DNA of 64,000 nt, taken from positions 124,001 to 188,000 of the forward strand of contig NW_026705575.1 in assembly GCF_029867415.1 (NCBI RefSeq), written 5' to 3'. Shown here piece by piece: positions 60,348 to 64,000 of this stretch. Position numbers and translations under genes: made by a program. Origin of the DNA: Vicia villosa. Its lineage: Eukaryota > Streptophyta > Magnoliopsida > Fabales > Fabaceae. Position 1 is the first letter of the stretch, and the number at the start of each line of letters is the position of its first letter. Below the pieces are notes generated by a model. The model made no database searches, was not told the origin of the DNA, and saw only the letters and a program-made list of their open reading frames with translations.

Positions 60348-61998
60348 TTCACCGTCATTGGTACAAAGGGGCATCTCTTCAATACCTTCAGTGGAACGTT
60401 GGTATGTGTTATCGTTGGTGGTACGACGATATATCTCTTTCTACCTCCAGTGGGACGTTGGTAGTTCACCTTCAGTGGAACGTTGGTGTATTTTGTTATC
60501 TTCATCGTCAGTGGTACGTCGATGTATTTCTCCTTCTACCTCCAGTGGGACGTTGGTAGTTCACCTTCAGTGGAACGTTGGTGCATTTTGTTATCTTCAT
60601 CGTCAGTGGTACGTCGATGTATTTTTCTTCAATACCTTCAGTGGAACGTTGGTATGTGTTATCGTTAGTGGTACGGCGATACATCTCTTTCTACCTCCAG
60701 TGGGACGTTGGTAGTTCACCTTCAGTGGAACGTTGGTGTATTTTGTTATCTTCATCGTCAGTGGTACGTCGATGTATTTCTATACCTTCAGTGGAACGTT
60801 GGTATGTGTTATCGTTAGTGGTACAGCGATACATCTCTTTCTACCTCCAGTGGGACGTTGGTAGTTCATCTTCAGTGGAACGTTGGTGTATTTTGTTATC
60901 TTCATCGTCAGTGGTACGTCGATGTATTTCTCCTTCTACCTCCAGTGGGACGTTGGTAGTTCACCTTCAGTGGAACGTTGGTGTATTTTGTTATCTTCAT
61001 CGTCAGTGGTACGTCGATGTATATCTCTTTCTACCTCCAGTGGGACGTTGGTAGTTCACCTTCAGTGGAACGTTGGTGTATTTTGTTATCTTCATCGTTA
61101 GTGGTACGTCGATGTATATCTCTTTCTACCTCCAGTGGGACGTTGGTAGTTCACCTTCAGTGGAACGTTGGTGTATTTTGTTATCTTTATCGTCAGTGGT
61201 ACGTCGATGTATTTCTCCTTCTACCTCCAGTGGGACGTTGGTAGTTTACCTTCAGTGGAACGTTGGTGTGTTTTGTTATCTTCATCGTCAGTGGTACGTC
61301 GATGTATTTCTCCTTCTACCTCCAGTGGGACGTTGGTAGTTCACCTTCAGTGGAACGTTGGTGTATTTTGTTATCTTTATCGTCAGTGGTACGTCGATGT
61401 ATTTCTCCTTCTACCTCCAGTGGGACGTTGGTAGTTCACCTTCAGTGGAACGTTGGTGTATTTTGTTATCTTCATCGTCAGTGGTACGTCGATGTATTTC
61501 TCCTTCTACCTCCAGTGGGACGTTGGTAGTTCACCTTCAGTGGAATGTTGGTGTATTTTATTATCTTCATCGTCAGTGGTACGTCGATGTATTTCTCCTT
61601 CTACCTCCAGTGGGACGTTGGTAGTTCACCTTCAGTGGAACGTTGGTGTATTTTGTTATCTTCATCGTCAGTGGTACGTCGATGATTCATCTCTTTCCAT
61701 ATCGTCAGTGGTACGTCGATGAATTATCTCTTTTCACATCATCAGTGGTACGGTGGTATATCTCTCTTCATATCATCAGTGGTACGGTGGTATATCTCTC
61801 TTCATATCATCAGTGGTACGGTGGTATATCTCTCTTCATATCATCAGTGGTACGGTGGTATATCTCTCTTCATGTCATCAGTGGTACGGTGGTATATTTC
61901 TTCATGCCTTCAGTGGGACGTTGGTATGTGTTATCGTCAGTGGTACGGCGGTACATCTCTTCATATTATCAGTGGTACGATGGTGTGATTTCTGTTAA
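60348..61998 (+). repeat. Higher-order minisatellite, copy 2
   Basis: Same number and order of 95-bp and 34-bp units as in copy 1, with single-base differences (for example TAGTTTACC near 61250 against TAGTTCACC). Confidence 0.92.
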
Positions 61999-62422
61999 CA
62001 GAAGATTGGCATTCTGATGCATACTTTCTCATCCCCAGTGAAAGAGGATGATCCCCTTTTCTCATCCCCAATAAAAGAGGATGCTATAACCTCTCTGACG
62101 CGAAGTGTTTTCCCCAGAGAAGTTTATTTCTCCACCAAAGTTCCGTCTCTCCAACAAAGTCTTGCCTTCCCTAGTGGAGTTTCTACTCGCAAGACGTTTG
62201 TTTCCCCAGCGGAGTTATAGCAGGACATTTGTTTTCCCCAGTGGATCACCTGTTACTCCCCAGTGTTGTCATGCTTTATTATTATCACATGCATTCATTA
62301 ACATTGCATTGCATCTTAGGATCAAAAATTGTGTTTTATATATTTAAGTCTCTTCGATATTATCAAAACGAAGATCTCCAATCATCGTATTTCCAAATCG
62401 AAGAAACTTAAATAGGGGCATC
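61999..62422 (+). other. 3' internal end with purine tract, copy 2
   Basis: Same TTTCCCCAG phrases and terminal TAAATAGGGGCATC before LTR 3. Confidence 0.7.
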
Positions 62423-64000
62423 TGTCATACCCCAATTTTTGACCCTAAGATCCTATATCATTCATACCTCAATCACTAATCAAGAGCTTCACTTGGAAGT
62501 TTTGCTTACGGTGTTGCACTCACCTCATCAATGAGAGGGACCATCAAGCACCAGTGATTGTTTACCTTGTATGCATATTATACTAACCCAAATACCAAAA
62601 ATATTGCCTTGTGCTCTTGTATGTTTGTGTTTTGTAGGTACCAAGTCAAAATACCCGTCAAAGGAGCATTTTTCAACATTTTCACTGTGCAAATCGATTT
62701 GCATAAGGTGTAAATCGATTTACACAACTGTTTCTGCACCAAATTTGCTTCTGCCATCAGTGCAAATCGATTTGCATAAGACAACAATCGATTTGCATAA
62801 CTGTTTTTGCCCCAGATTTTGCCTTTTTCAGCCATGTAAATAGATTTGCATAAGGTGCAAATCGATTGCACCAGCACGAATTTGGAAAAATGAAGGCAAA
62901 TTTCAGCTTTTTGAAGTGTTGACATCATTTGCAAGCATGGGAAGCATGACTTAGTTCTTACATTTGATTATCTACATCATTTAATCATAAACCCTCATGT
63001 GATTGCATCAAGACCATTGGATTTCATTTTTGGCTCCAAATCACTTTTCCAAACCTAATTCTATTTTCCAATCCTAACTCCAAGCCACAAAATTTCCCAA
63101 GCCTAAGTGCTATAAATTGAGGCACTCCCCTCTTCATTTTTCAAGCTTTGATAGCCAAAAAACTTATTGCAAATTCATTTCTCAAAGCTTTGATAGCCAA
63201 GAAAACTCTTGCTCTTTCTCTCCTCACCTCTTCCAAACCCCTCACTCAAAGATCTTTTTCTTCCACACAAATTAGTGAGTCACATCTTGAACCTCACTAA
63301 TTTAGAGCTAAACCTCAACATAAACACTAGTTTCTTCATCAATTGTGAGAAATCAAGGCTTGTGGTTGTGTGTTCTTGAAGAAGATTCAAAGTTTGTGAA
63401 GATTTGGTAAAATTCTAGATCCAATCCATAATTCAAGATGTGATCCTTTGTTGTTTATACTTGATGCACCTTTGGTGCTATATTGATGAGATTTGCTTGC
63501 TTACTTGATACATTTTCGTGCACAAATTGATCCAAGATCACAAGGTGTTTGGTTTTATGTTTAAACAAGTTTTCTTCTCTTTATTTGCTGTTTTTTTGAA
63601 AACTGTGTTGTGCAAATCGATTTACATCTGGTGCAAATCGATTTACACAATTGAAAAACTGCGCAGATTTGAAAACAGAGTTATGCAAATCGATTTACAC
63701 CCTGTGCAAATCGATTTACACTGGGCAGAATGCTTGTTTTTGTGGTTTTTGACTTGTTTTTGGTTCTAACTCATCTTCTACTCCTTTCTTTTGATATTTT
63801 CTTTGAATCACAAGTTAGAGGCCTAATTTCTCTCTAATTTCAATGGACTTAGGGCGTCGATAGGATGAGAATCCAAATCCGCAATATTAAGTGATTGAAA
63901 TTATGGATGAAAGGAGCTTTTAATGTGGTTCCATCTTTTGTTTCTCTTTATTTTGATCGATGAAAGTCTTAATACCTTGAGAATTCATATGGATTTTTGG
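62423..64000 (+). mobile_element. LTR 3, truncated by the window edge
   Basis: First 1,578 bp of the LTR. It carries the LTR 2-type variants plus private changes such as AAAGATC for AAAGCTC near 63252. TATA box at 63111-63117. The right flank and target duplication are outside the window. Confidence 0.88.

Larger units (their letters stand above)
42108..64000 (+). mobile_element. Tandem array of a non-autonomous Ogre-type LTR retrotransposon (LTR-INT-LTR-INT-LTR)
   Basis: The LTR start TGTCATACCCCAATTTTTGA occurs at 42108, 52265 and 62423, so the period is 10,157 then 10,158 bp. Unit 1 (42108-52264) and unit 2 (52265-62422) are nearly identical throughout, and the third LTR runs off the window at 64000. 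The units share PBS, gag remnant, minisatellite and purine tract in the same order, and lack protease, RT, RNase H and integrase. The left flank (before 42108) differs from the sequence before the two internal LTRs, so 42108 is the true left edge of the array. Confidence 0.92.

Overview
The window is plant nuclear DNA, AT-rich and made almost entirely of transposable elements. The mix suggests a legume, probably of the large-genome tribe Fabeae (pea, vetch, lentil relatives): Ogre/Tat-type Ty3/gypsy LTRs beginning TGTCATACCCC with an arginine-tRNA-like primer site, Ty1/copia elements with a methionine-type primer site, CACTA, hAT, MULE, LINE and probable Helitron remnants. This is inference from element families; no species marker was read. 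I found one ordinary host gene: a three-exon PAR1 (photoassimilate-responsive protein 1) gene on the minus strand at 32075-34995.

Layout. 1-7690: two partial minus-strand Ogre-type LTRs (ending at 4412 and between about 4866 and 7690), associated with three tRNA-like pol III A/B-box segments, plus a short region with palindromic motifs between them. 7743-9612: a dead plus-strand MULE transposase with a C-terminal OTU domain. 10551-11295: a decayed Ty3/gypsy pol fragment. 11572-30105: a Ty1/copia element with matching 5-bp target duplications (GTTTG), bloated to 18.5 kb by nested insertions. Its leader carries a hAT element (13050-22984, duplication GATACACT), itself split by an apparently intact 9.1-kb CACTA transposon (13502-22609). 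A LINE fragment, a probable Helitron end, satellite-like duplications and a second hAT (29018-29627, duplication TAGTTGAT) follow further along.

30870-31325 is the right end of a second CACTA family. The PAR1 gene follows; its 2.3-kb second intron holds a 1.3-kb element with long terminal inverted repeats and clustered ATGCAT-centred palindromes, and a hairpin MITE. 35729-36308 is a third hAT-type insertion (duplication AATCAGTT). 36595-40420 is a 5'-truncated LINE with stops and frameshifts. 40483-41575 holds two Ty1/copia gag pieces in opposite orientation. 41560-42107 is a plus-strand LTR fragment.

42108-64000 is the most striking region: LTR-internal-LTR-internal-LTR, a tandem array of a non-autonomous Ogre-type retrotransposon with a period of 10,157-10,158 bp. 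Each unit has a 3,384-bp LTR, an arginine-type primer binding site, a frameshifted gag remnant and no pol, a higher-order 95-bp minisatellite, and a purine tract. The middle and right LTRs share several sequence variants that the left LTR lacks, and the internal copies are almost identical, which fits recent unequal recombination between LTRs.

Functional reading: the CACTA element encodes both expected proteins (a TNP2-type transposase and a TnpA-like partner with intact splice phases) and repeated subterminal motifs at both ends, so it could be autonomous. The Ogre-type units would need proteins supplied in trans. All other element proteins are visibly broken.
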